From positions 1 through 16,996 of the forward strand of contig NZ_CAMLGT010000047.1 of NCBI RefSeq assembly GCF_946479605.1: a stretch of 16,996 nucleotides of DNA, read 5' to 3'. This document shows, piece by piece, positions 8,215 through 16,265 of this stretch. The DNA comes from an uncultured Lacibacter sp. GTDB lineage: Bacteria; Bacteroidota; Bacteroidia; Chitinophagales; Chitinophagaceae. Numbering within the stretch: the first letter of the stretch is position 1; the number at the start of each line of letters is the position of its first letter. A program made the translations under genes and the position numbers. A model generated the notes under the pieces. That model made no database searches and was not told the origin of the DNA. It saw only the letters and a list, made by a program, of their open reading frames with translations.

Positions 8215-9909
8215 ATGAAAAAAAATTATCAAAGCCCCGTTTGGCGGCTACGTTTCCTGTTTGTATTACTCATCAGTTGCAGTTTCTTTAAAGCGAAAGC
8301 TGATTTGTTCCCTTTTTCTGCTGTTTATTCGGGCGCAAATGAAGTGCCTGCCAATGCTTCCACAGCAACAGGAACCATTGTGGGTGTGTACAACGATGCA
8401 ACCAATACCATTTATTACAACATTGTTTTCAACGGGCTTTCAGCCAATTCCACAGCCGCACATTTTCATGCACCGGCAGCTCCCGGTGCTAATGCAGGAG
8501 TAACGCTGGGGCATGCTGGTTTTCCTGCAGGTGTTACGGCAGGCAACTATACCAAGATCGATGTGTTTACTGATGCGCAGGAAACAAACCTCAAAGCAGG
8601 ATTGATGTATTCCAATATTCATACATCGGCATTGCCCGGTGGTGAAATAAGAGCACAAATCATTTTAGGTGCTGCATCAACTGAGATCTATACCTTCAAC
8701 AGAACATACAGTGGTACAAATGAAGTGCCGCCGAACGCATCTACTGCAACAGGCACTATCATGGGTGCCTATAATGCGGCTGCGAATACCATTTTTTATG
8801 CGATCCAGTTTAGCGGATTGTCGGCAAATACAACAGCTGCACATTTTCATGCGCCTGCAATACCCGGTACAAATGCCGGCGTAACCTTGGGGCATGCAGG
8901 ATTTCCAACTGCTGTTACAAGTGGCAATTACAACAAGACAGATGTCTTCACTGCTGCCCAGGAAACAAATCTGCTTGCAGGTATGATGTATTCGAACATT
9001 CACACAACAGCATTGCCCGGTGGTGAAATAAGAGCACAATTGTTTTTTGATGCACCATTTGTTGCGCCGGTTATTACATGCCCGGCCAATATCATTACAT
9101 CAAATGATCCGGGTGCATGTTCTGCATCAGTATCATTTGCTGCATCAGCAACCGGAACACCTGCAGCTGCAATCATTTACAGAACAGGTACCGGCACCAT
9201 CACATCACCTCACGTATTTCCGGTAGGTACAACAACTGTTACAGCTACTGCTATTAACGGCGGAGGGTTTTCTACCTGCACATTCACTGTAACAGTGAAC
9301 GACATGGAAGCTCCTGTTATTAGTAATGTAAGTGTTGATCCTGCAACCTTATGGCCAGCCAATCATAAAATGCGTGATGTAAAAGTATCGTACAGCAGTA
9401 TTGATAATTGCCCCGGAACAGTTACCTGTGTATTGGCTGTTACAAGCAATGAAGATGTAAATGCAGCAGGCGATGGTAATACAGGTGCTGATTGGGAAGT
9501 AGTGAATAATCAGTGGGTGAAGTTAAGAGCTGAACGTTCGGGCACAGGCACAGGACGGATCTATACCATTTTGATAAGATGTACCGATGCAGCTGGTAAT
9601 ACAGCTGTGGCAACCACAACGGTGAAAGTGCCGCATGATATGTCGGCCAAAGCAAAAACAGCAAACAGTCTGCCTGTTTCTGTATTGAATAATCCAACGA
9701 GAAATTTCTTTACACTGGCAGTTGAGCCTGGCAATAATAATGAAGCCGTTTTTGTTCGCTTATTTGATATGACGGGTAAAATGGTTGAAGCAACAAATTC
9801 AGCATCGCAGGTTATTCGTGTGGGAAATACAGTTGGAGCAGGTATTTATATTGCTGAAATAAGAAGAGGAGAGAAAACAACACAGTTAAAATTGATAAAA
9901 CTTGAGTAA
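8215..9909 (+). CDS. Secreted protein with two CHRD domains, HYR-like domain and T9SS sorting domain
   Basis: The protein is 564 residues from the chosen ATG. Residues 1-29 are a signal peptide (MKKNYQ..., hydrophobic LFVLLISCSFF, cleavage near AKA). CHRD domain 1 (about 32-149) and CHRD domain 2 (about 159-276) both show YSG(A/T)NEVP, AAHFHAP, YSNIHT and ALPGGEIRAQ. An HYR/Ig-like domain (about 282-363) and a further beta-sandwich (about 365-473, starting MEAPVISNVSV) follow. Residues 485-564 resemble a T9SS sorting domain, although its first strand is LNNPTRNFF instead of the usual YPNP. CHRD was first described in chordin; bacterial functions are not known. Anchoring on the cell surface is inferred. 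An in-frame ATG at 8176 would add 13 residues before the signal peptide, so I prefer 8215. Confidence 0.88.
   Translation: MKKNYQSPVWRLRFLFVLLISCSFFKAKADLFPFSAVYSGANEVPANASTATGTIVGVYNDATNTIYYNIVFNGLSANSTAAHFHAPAAPGANAGVTLGHAGFPAGVTAGNYTKIDVFTDAQETNLKAGLMYSNIHTSALPGGEIRAQIILGAASTEIYTFNRTYSGTNEVPPNASTATGTIMGAYNAAANTIFYAIQFSGLSANTTAAHFHAPAIPGTNAGVTLGHAGFPTAVTSGNYNKTDVFTAAQETNLLAGMMYSNIHTTALPGGEIRAQLFFDAPFVAPVITCPANIITSNDPGACSASVSFAASATGTPAAAIIYRTGTGTITSPHVFPVGTTTVTATAINGGGFSTCTFTVTVNDMEAPVISNVSVDPATLWPANHKMRDVKVSYSSIDNCPGTVTCVLAVTSNEDVNAAGDGNTGADWEVVNNQWVKLRAERSGTGTGRIYTILIRCTDAAGNTAVATTTVKVPHDMSAKAKTANSLPVSVLNNPTRNFFTLAVEPGNNNEAVFVRLFDMTGKMVEATNSASQVIRVGNTVGAGIYIAEIRRGEKTTQLKLIKLE
8314..9054 (+). 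repeat. In-frame tandem duplication encoding two CHRD domains (381-bp period)
   Basis: The two CHRD coding units align with a constant offset of 381 bases (127 codons) and no insertions or deletions: the codon at 8338-8340 aligns with 8719-8721, and 8641 with 9022. One segment of 30 bases (8629-8658 and 9010-9039) is identical at the DNA level, and the rest is diverged mainly by substitutions. This indicates an internal duplication with later divergence or local gene conversion. Confidence 0.85.
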
Positions 9910-9923
9910 GTTTTGTGCAACAT

Positions 9924-9965
9924 ATAAGTAAACAGGCATGGTTCTAACCGTGCCTGTTTACTTAT
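9924..9965. terminator. Long hairpin terminator between convergent genes
   Basis: A 20-base arm (9924-9943) pairs with 9946-9965 with a single G-U wobble; the centre is GGTTCTAACC and the core AACAGGCA/TGCCTGTT. It starts 15 bases after the CHRD gene stop and ends three bases from the stop of the opposing gene at 9969. It would end transcripts from both sides. The flanking T-tracts are short, so folding strength probably carries the function. Confidence 0.8.
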
Positions 9966-9968
9966 TGC

Positions 9969-12746
9969 TTAGTTTTTAATTATTACTTGCGAACTTGTTT
10001 TGTTTTGGCTGAGTAAGGTCACTTTTACATTATATTTTCCAACAGACAAGGATGAAATATCAATAGTTAAAGAATTTGAAGCTGAGGTTTCCGTAAACAC
10101 AAGATTACCAAACAGGTCAAACATCTGCACAAGCATTTTTTCACCGTGCGTAGTCCGTACTGTTATTTGCCTGCTTGAAGGGTTTGGATAAACAATGAAA
10201 TCTTTGCCGGGTATTATAAAGTCAAATTTGTCAGAGAACGAACTGACGCATGAATTGTTTGTAACCTTAACAGAGTAATACCCGTTTTTGATTGGCTTCA
10301 ATTGTGCATTTATTTCACCTGGCATTATGCTGTCGTTATAATACCATTGGTTTCCATTATTGGCAGAAGAAAACAATAAATCTCCGTTTGTAGTAATTGT
10401 AGGTTTAGGTGGCAATGGGGTGGCTGTTACAGTAACGGAGGCAGTGTCTGATTGATAGCAAAATTGTGTTCGTATGAGTTGATATACACCTGGCTCAATT
10501 GCTGTTAATTGTTGCGAATGTCCCTCTGCTATCGGGCTGCCATTTAAAAACCACTGATTGCCTGACGCTGCATTTGTTTGAAGTATAATAGAATCTCCTT
10601 CGCAATAACTAAATCTTGATGTTGAACTTGTAATTGTCGGAGTGATAGGTTTGTCAGGTGTTCTGAAATATGTTTCTTTACTGTAATAAGTCTTTCCTTC
10701 AAAGTCGCTTTTTAATCTCACTTTATAGGTTGTAGAAGGGGGGAGGTCTTTAATACTGCCTTTAACGATCTCTGCCTGATTATTCACAATACTGCTTGTT
10801 GGGATAATAACATTATTGAAATCGCTGACACCATATTCAATTTGTAGCATTTCTGCTTTTCCTAACAATGCATTTACTGATATAGATACTTCAGAATTAC
10901 AGTCGGTTCTTCCAACAGTCGGTTGTCCTAGTATTAATTCGCTCATCTTCGATTGTAAAATGGCTCCGTTTTCTCCTGTAAAATAAACCGTCGTGTCGTT
11001 GTTGATCATAATCGTGTTGATCCTGTCGAAATTAACTTTACCATATTGCTGCCATGTAGTACCGCTGTCTATCGACCGGTAGATCTTGCCTCCTTCTGTG
11101 CCAATAAAACCAATTTTTTCATTTGCGAACTTTATGCAGTAAATGTCATCGTAGAAAGTTGGAGTAATAGGGATTTTTGTCCATTTCTTTCCACTGTCGA
11201 TTGATTTGAATAGCATGCCATTTTCGCCTGTAACGAACCCTACTTTTTCATTTACAAACTGAATATCAGTAATGGTTTCCAGTTGCCATAATAGGTTCCA
11301 TGTTTTGGCGCTGTCTGTTGACTGGTAAAGACGGTTATATCTTGAAGCAAAAGCATTTTTTTCTGAGGTGAAATAAAGTTGGTTAAACGTTTCGCCTTGA
11401 TACTGCGACCGCCATATTTCACTCCATGTATCTCCTGCGTCTGTTGTTTTCATAATGTTTGAGCTGGAATACGAGCTGTAGTAAGTTAAATACCCTGTTT
11501 TATTATCTGGTAAAAACTGCAGATCAGAGGAGCCTTGGTAGCCTTGGGAAGAGCTTGAAATAATCGTCCAGGTTGCTCCGCCATCGTATGTCTTGTACAT
11601 GCGGCCGTACTCGCTGGCTGTAACAACACCTGTATCCTTATTAAAAAAATGAATTTGCTGAAAAATATCATACTCTGCATAGTTTACGCCAACAATGAGG
11701 CTTAAGGGATTCCAGCTGTTGCCATAATCAATTGTTTTATAGATTTGGTTGCCAACAATAGCATAAGCGGTATTCTCCATTTTTTTTGTTATGCCATTTA
11801 CCTGAATATAAGTAGGTGAGTATTGCGACCATGTAGTGCCTCCGTCAACCGTTTTTAAAATTCTTCCTCTTGCGCCAGCTGCAAATCCTGTGTCTTGGTT
11901 GATAAACGCTGCTGTATAAAGATCATAAAGCCAGATACGGGAATTGGGACCAATATACTGCCATGTAACTCCACCATCTTTTGTTTTGTAAATGGTGCCG
12001 TATTCTCCACAGGCAATTACATTTAGCTGATCGATAAATGTAATTGAATAAATATCGTCACTAATATCATAGGTTGACCATGTTTTACCTCCGTCTTTTG
12101 TGCTTAGTAACGAGGAGTGTTCACGGAAAGCAAAACCAATGTTTGCATCGAAAAATTTGATTGTTTTTGTATTTGATGGAATAGTGTTTACGTTTACTAC
12201 ACTTTGCCAGCTTGTTCCTCCATCTTCTGTTTTTAAAATTGAATAGTTGGTGCATCCTAAATAACCAATCTTTGAGTTAACAAATTCAATGGAACTTAAT
12301 GTTTTGTTTGAAGAAAATGTTTTCCAGGTTTTGCCAGCGTCATCGGTACGGTATATTTTACCGTTTGTACTTGCAAGAAAAAAAGTGTCTTTACTCACAA
12401 CATCTATCCAATTAACGCTCGCCGGTGTGTTCGAAGTTTGCCAGCTTTTACCATAATTACTGCTATAGTTGAGTGTGTTGTAGCCAATAATCACAGCAAT
12501 CGAATCTTTTATATCCATTTGGGTTGCTGCCGGAAAATTTCTTGCAACCTCCCAGGTAAGTCCTTGGTTATTTGTTTCTAAAAGATCACCATTGGAATTA
12601 AGCATAAGAGCTTTCTGGCTGTTAATAAAAAAAGCAGATTGATTACTATAGCCGGATGGTTTGGGATTTAGCCATTCAATTTGAGCATGTAAAAAATGAA
12701 TAGTTAATAGCGGTGTTAGTAATGCAATCAGGATTTTCTTTTTCAT
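9969..12746 (-). CDS. Secreted Ycf48/BNR-repeat propeller protein with Ig-like domains and T9SS sorting domain
   Basis: The protein is 925 residues from the ATG at 12746. Residues 1-21 are a signal peptide (MKKKILIALL..., cleavage near LHA before Gln22). Thirteen repeats of the [ST]xDxGxxW type have their Trp at about 65, 102, 141, 180, 223, 262, 306, 345, 393, 441, 483, 522 and 565, spaced 37-48 residues. This is the BNR/sortilin/Ycf48-like signature of beta-propeller blades. A fibronectin-III-like domain (about 606-696), two Ig/PKD-like domains (about 699-775 and 780-845, each with a NQW strand) and a T9SS type A sorting domain (850-925, VYPNPSS) follow. The role is probably surface binding or adhesion; no sialidase catalytic residues could be recognised. 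A reading to a TTG at 12791 was rejected because it puts 15 polar residues before the signal peptide. Confidence 0.9.
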   Translation of the reverse strand: MKKKILIALLTPLLTIHFLHAQIEWLNPKPSGYSNQSAFFINSQKALMLNSNGDLLETNNQGLTWEVARNFPAATQMDIKDSIAVIIGYNTLNYSSNYGKSWQTSNTPASVNWIDVVSKDTFFLASTNGKIYRTDDAGKTWKTFSSNKTLSSIEFVNSKIGYLGCTNYSILKTEDGGTSWQSVVNVNTIPSNTKTIKFFDANIGFAFREHSSLLSTKDGGKTWSTYDISDDIYSITFIDQLNVIACGEYGTIYKTKDGGVTWQYIGPNSRIWLYDLYTAAFINQDTGFAAGARGRILKTVDGGTTWSQYSPTYIQVNGITKKMENTAYAIVGNQIYKTIDYGNSWNPLSLIVGVNYAEYDIFQQIHFFNKDTGVVTASEYGRMYKTYDGGATWTIISSSSQGYQGSSDLQFLPDNKTGYLTYYSSYSSSNIMKTTDAGDTWSEIWRSQYQGETFNQLYFTSEKNAFASRYNRLYQSTDSAKTWNLLWQLETITDIQFVNEKVGFVTGENGMLFKSIDSGKKWTKIPITPTFYDDIYCIKFANEKIGFIGTEGGKIYRSIDSGTTWQQYGKVNFDRINTIMINNDTTVYFTGENGAILQSKMSELILGQPTVGRTDCNSEVSISVNALLGKAEMLQIEYGVSDFNNVIIPTSSIVNNQAEIVKGSIKDLPPSTTYKVRLKSDFEGKTYYSKETYFRTPDKPITPTITSSTSRFSYCEGDSIILQTNAASGNQWFLNGSPIAEGHSQQLTAIEPGVYQLIRTQFCYQSDTASVTVTATPLPPKPTITTNGDLLFSSANNGNQWYYNDSIMPGEINAQLKPIKNGYYSVKVTNNSCVSSFSDKFDFIIPGKDFIVYPNPSSRQITVRTTHGEKMLVQMFDLFGNLVFTETSASNSLTIDISSLSVGKYNVKVTLLSQNKTSSQVIIKN

Positions 12747-12962
12747 AAAGTAAATAGTTTCAGCTTTCAAAAGGGTATGAAGGTGCTTCAAAAATTCTGT
12801 TTCAGCAAAGAGAAAATTTCTTGCACTCTTATTTAATCAACGACTCATTTGTGTTGAAAAATTGCACAGTTATTTAATTTGCGAAAGCAATGAAGGTCTT
12901 CAACAAAAATTAAATTTGTTGAATTTGTGTTTCAGCAGACAAGTAAAGTGATATGATGTGTC
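12747..12962. promoter_or_regulatory. Upstream region of the propeller gene with a repeated GTTTCAGC octamer
   Basis: GTTTCAGC occurs at 12757-12764, 12799-12806 and 12929-12936 (GCTGAAAC in the direction of the downstream gene). The first two are 42 bases apart. The outer two are embedded in similar AATT(C/T)TGTTTCAGCA-like contexts. No exact TAnnTTTG element was found for the gene at 12746, and no terminator for the gene ending at 12963. Confidence 0.35.
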
Positions 12963-15050
12963 TTATTTCTGCAACCACATCGTTTGTGTAAATGCTCCAT
13001 TTGCGGCAGCATCCCACACTTCTAACCGGATCCATTTTTTATTGGTAAGATCAAGTGTTTGTGTAAATGTTTGTTCACCATAAGCAATGCTGTTGCTTAA
13101 ATCAATTTTATGGCGGTAGGTGGTTTTGCCATCGCCGTAAATCAGTTCAGCAAACTGCAAGGGAAAGGTCCAGTTTACTTTGAAGGCAACAGTAGCTTTT
13201 GCAGGATGACTGAGCTTTACTGTTTTGCCAATACTTTGATTATTTACTGTAAACGATGGAATGAGTATTTCACCTGTTGTTGTAAAAAACTGTCCTGCTT
13301 CCATTGCATCTAACACCGGTTGCCAACCATCGTTGAAGGAGGGCAGCTTTTCCATTTGCAGATAGTTTACATTCAGGTGGGCATACATTTCGTTTTCCGG
13401 TTCAATGGTAAACAGGTCGGCTTCGCCAATTACTTTTTTCTGATACCCCCAATTGTTCATATCATCCAGTAAATCGAGTACACGGCCATTGCCCAGCTTT
13501 GTTTGTGAAAGATCGGCAGGCATTGCTTTCCATGCTGCACCTAAAAACCGATCGGATGTAAAGAAGGCTTCTGTTTTGTATTTATCAGGATAGCCTGTTG
13601 ATCCTTTTGTACGTGCATGTGCTGTCCATGCAAGCCCATGTTCCTGTTCAAGCAACTGCTGCATTTCATTGGCATTGGCAATATTGTATACTTTTCCATA
13701 AACAGGATGTTGTGTGATCATGGGAGCATCTTTTTTTCTCGACATGATCCAGTAAACAGGCTTTGGAAAAATCTGCAGCCAGTGGCCACCAAAGAATTCA
13801 TTGGGTTCTTCACCGGGCATGAGTAAAAAATCCTTGTCGGAATATTTCTTACACATATCAAACAAATACTTCAGCTCAAGCAAGCGTAATTCATCCGGCC
13901 CTTTCGGATGTGCGGTGTAATGAAACTCTGCCAAATGCACCATGTCAATACCTGTGGCCTTGAACACTTTTACAAAGCCGGGTGTATCGGGCATGGGTTT
14001 GTTGGCCATCATCACATTCACCACAAACTCGTTATGAAAATGGCTCGACATGGTTTTGTAACCAGGTAGTGAAACATACTTGTCGTTATGCGTAAGTTTT
14101 TTTACCTGCGTTAACGCATCCTGTGCATTGTTTGCAGAAAGCTGGCAAAAGAAATTCAAGCGTTGAGCAGTGTTTGTTGGTGCATTGAACCAGGGAACAA
14201 AGCGCCTGTCGCCGTAAAGATCCTGCCGTATACCAATGCCGTAACCATCAAATGCTTTTTTGAATTGTGCACCATACCAGGTGAACTTTAAATTAAATGC
14301 TTCATCCAACGGGTAAAAATATTGATGTGGTGCAGGAAATACAGCAATGCATCCGTTGCTGCTGTTGCCGATAATGCTGCGGTATTTTACTGCCTGGTTT
14401 TTTACTGTATCGTTTTGCTGAACAGGTATTGTTTGCAGTTGATCGTACACATCGGCATAGGAAATGGTTTTCCAGTTTTGTTGTTTGCTGATGAGTCCGG
14501 CATCGTACACGATGGCTGTTGAATCGTTGGGTGTTGATAGTACAGCTGCTATATTGAACATGGCACTGCCGTTGTACAAGGTAATTTCCAATGCTCCTTT
14601 AAAATCCTGCGCCTGCAGGTTGCCAATGCGTATAATGGTGCGTGAACCTTCACTGCTTACTGCTGCACTTGTTTTCTGCAGGTTTACTTTGTACGATTGA
14701 TACGGCTTCAACGGTACTTTATCAAAGAAAATATTCCATCCGTTTTGTGATATCAGATCTCGCTTGCCAATGGTTAACCAGAACATCGGATCAGCTTCCT
14801 GTACAATTTCATGCACTGCATTATCTTTTAATAGCTGTATATTTTTAAACAAGGCACTGTTCTTTTCAAGATTGATAACAATGCGGCCATGTTGGTTATT
14901 ACCGGCCGGCCATTTAACAGAAAGCAGGTTATTCTTTTCAACTATAACGGTAACACCGTTTTTCTTAGTAAACTGTTTGGTTGTAACAGGAATCTGTGCC
15001 TGGCAAAACAGGGTACACAAAAGAAGCAGAACGGAAAAAATTTTTTTCAA
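12963..15050 (-). CDS. Secreted PHP/CehA-McbA-like metallohydrolase, putative
   Basis: The protein is 695 residues. Residues 1-18 are a signal peptide (KKIFSVLLLLCTLFCQA then Gln19). Residues about 20-325 are beta-rich and unrecognised. Residues about 330-600 show a metal-site pattern typical of PHP-fold CehA/McbA proteins: SSHFHNE (His337, His339), GIDMVHLAEFH (Asp369, His372, His377), LMPGEEPNEFFGGHW (Glu414/415, His423), WTAHAR (His478), GEADLF (Asp545) and FFTTTGEILIPSF near 588-600. The C-terminal 100 residues are again beta-rich. Family members hydrolyse phosphodiesters or esters; the substrate here is unknown, and no T9SS tail is present, so it is probably periplasmic. The start codon is TTG at 15048-15050: no in-frame ATG lies upstream, and the first internal Met (89) would delete the signal peptide. 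Confidence 0.7.
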   Translation of the reverse strand: MKKIFSVLLLLCTLFCQAQIPVTTKQFTKKNGVTVIVEKNNLLSVKWPAGNNQHGRIVINLEKNSALFKNIQLLKDNAVHEIVQEADPMFWLTIGKRDLISQNGWNIFFDKVPLKPYQSYKVNLQKTSAAVSSEGSRTIIRIGNLQAQDFKGALEITLYNGSAMFNIAAVLSTPNDSTAIVYDAGLISKQQNWKTISYADVYDQLQTIPVQQNDTVKNQAVKYRSIIGNSSNGCIAVFPAPHQYFYPLDEAFNLKFTWYGAQFKKAFDGYGIGIRQDLYGDRRFVPWFNAPTNTAQRLNFFCQLSANNAQDALTQVKKLTHNDKYVSLPGYKTMSSHFHNEFVVNVMMANKPMPDTPGFVKVFKATGIDMVHLAEFHYTAHPKGPDELRLLELKYLFDMCKKYSDKDFLLMPGEEPNEFFGGHWLQIFPKPVYWIMSRKKDAPMITQHPVYGKVYNIANANEMQQLLEQEHGLAWTAHARTKGSTGYPDKYKTEAFFTSDRFLGAAWKAMPADLSQTKLGNGRVLDLLDDMNNWGYQKKVIGEADLFTIEPENEMYAHLNVNYLQMEKLPSFNDGWQPVLDAMEAGQFFTTTGEILIPSFTVNNQSIGKTVKLSHPAKATVAFKVNWTFPLQFAELIYGDGKTTYRHKIDLSNSIAYGEQTFTQTLDLTNKKWIRLEVWDAAANGAFTQTMWLQK

Positions 15051-15563
15051 CGCAAGCAGTTTTTTACAATGAACAAAATGAACAGCACCGGCACAAAATA
15101 TCGGGTTTCCTTTTATCTGGTTATGCCTCCCGTTTCAATGTTTTGCTGGATTGTTTCAAGTGAAGAGATCCTTCAGTGCTTAACCTTTCAAGGATAGAGG
15201 GCAGAGCAAAGAGGCGAAATGTTGAGCGCTGTTGATAAAGATGGCGGCAATAGTTAAACAAAAAACGGCCTTTAGCTGAGCTGGTTGGTACTATTTATTT
15301 ACGAACGATCTTTAGTAAAATAAATATCTTCAAAAATTAGTAGAAAACACTTAGAGTCGTTAATTTACATCATTACCCAAATAACCGTAAGAACGTCCTC
15401 CAGTCCGTTATCCATTTTGAAAAATCCGGTCTTGTCAAACCGCCTTTAGGAAATTGATACATACTTAGAATTCACATCTATCTGTTAACTCCTTTATCCT
15501 ACTGATAAGCTTTTCGGTGAAGCACGCCTTGTATTCATCATTGTAACCACAATCATCGTCAAA
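15051..15563. other. 513-bp intergenic region, nothing recognised
   Basis: This lies between the divergent TTG-started gene (-) and the 110-residue orphan (+). I see no credible ORF, tRNA-like fold, GC-rich hairpin or exact TAnnTTTG element. ATG-started stretches such as 15069-15197 have poor, Cys/Trp-scattered composition and overlap the promoter zone. A 5-bp inverted repeat ATTGT/ACAAT at 15540-15553 lies in the leader of the gene at 15564. Confidence 0.5.
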
Positions 15564-15896
15564 ATGGACAAAATTCATGTTTTAGAGGAGCTGGAGCAAG
15601 TGACTGATTTTCTCAACGATTTGCCCCTAACAATTAATCCGCAGCAGGCCATAATTGATAATCTTAATTATGCAGTGCATCTTATTAATGAACTGCAGGA
15701 AGATCCTTCTTATACTTCTTCCATTACACGGCTGAATAATTGCATTCTTGAATTAAGCAGTAATAAGAACCATACAAGAGCAGTGTCAGTAGTGCTTCCG
15801 GTAGCAATTGCAACATTACGCAAGTACAACAGGCTTGTTTCAAAACGGCTTGGTCAGAAGCGTTCTTTTTTACAACGGCTGAGTTTTGTTTTTTAA
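15564..15896 (+). CDS. Small hypothetical protein, mostly helical
   Basis: I do not recognise this 110-residue protein. It has no signal peptide or membrane segment. The first two thirds are acidic with heptad-like hydrophobic spacing (LEELEQVTDFLNDLPL, AVHLINELQED, ITRLNNCILELSS), suggesting a helical bundle. The last 45 residues turn basic (RKYNRLVSKRLGQKRSF). It starts at the ATG at 15564 after an A-rich run and ends at TAA. Codon use resembles the neighbours, and the length of the open frame plus amphipathic pattern make it a likely real gene. It stands alone between divergent and convergent neighbours. Confidence 0.6.
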   Translation: MDKIHVLEELEQVTDFLNDLPLTINPQQAIIDNLNYAVHLINELQEDPSYTSSITRLNNCILELSSNKNHTRAVSVVLPVAIATLRKYNRLVSKRLGQKRSFLQRLSFVF

Positions 15897-16016
15897 TTCT
15901 TTCAACCATTACATCCTGATTCATGATTACAGTATAAGATAGTAGGTTCTTATCTGTAAATGGATCAAAAGAGCCAGGAAGTATTGATGTATATCAACAT
16001 GCGAATGGCAAAATAA

Positions 16017-16041
16017 AAGCTGCTCCAAAAAGGAGCAGCTT
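16017..16041. terminator. Bidirectional hairpin terminator
   Basis: A perfect 10-bp stem, AAGCTGCTCC (16017-16026) with GGAGCAGCTT (16032-16041), encloses a 5-A loop. It is followed by CTTTTTT on the plus strand and by TTATTTT on the minus strand. It sits 24 bases beyond the stop of the small CC peptide gene (-), and would also serve the plus-strand orphan ending at 15896. Confidence 0.88.
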
Positions 16042-16064
16042 CTTTTTTATAACAAACAACAAGC

Positions 16065-16220
16065 TTACTGTTTGCTTGTTTCTTTCTTGCAACAGGCGTC
16101 TGTTTTTTTGCAGCACTGCTCTGTTTTCTTTTTGCTTTTTTTCGGTTTGTCAGCAGTAACACCTGCGTAAACTGTACCCATAAATGCGAAGGCAATTGCC
16201 ATATAAATAAGCTTTTTCAT
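16065..16220 (-). CDS. Small exported Lys/Cys-rich peptide with two CC motifs
   Basis: This is a 51-residue protein. A clear signal peptide (MKKLIYMAIAFAFMGTVYA, cleavage near residue 19) is followed by a 32-residue mature part dominated by lysine, holding two cysteine pairs in the arrangement QCCKKTDACCKKE. Such a CC-x5-CC pattern could bind copper or another thiophilic metal, or form disulfides in the periplasm; neither is shown. I do not recognise a named family. It ends at a TAA 24 bases before a strong terminator and begins 45 bases after the stop of the next gene upstream, so the two form a likely operon. Alternative frames over this stretch are shadows. The signal peptide, terminator and partner gene support it as real. 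Confidence 0.72.
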   Translation of the reverse strand: MKKLIYMAIAFAFMGTVYAGVTADKPKKSKKKTEQCCKKTDACCKKETSKQ

Positions 16221-16265
16221 TTTTTAAAAGTTTGTTTGTTGATGAAATAGAAAAATACTGTCACA

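Noticed and set aside
12747..12791. Longer start (TTG at 12791) for the propeller gene
   Set aside because: It adds 15 polar residues ahead of an MKKK-type signal peptide that starts perfectly at the ATG at 12746.
14764..15197. Plus-strand open frames overlapping the start of the PHP-like gene
   Set aside because: They are antisense shadows of a strongly supported coding frame and show no domain or signal.
15965..16195. 76-residue minus-strand open frame over the CC peptide gene
   Set aside because: It reads through the terminator hairpin and has no signal peptide; the other minus-strand frame (16065-16220) gives a clean exported peptide ending just before the terminator.
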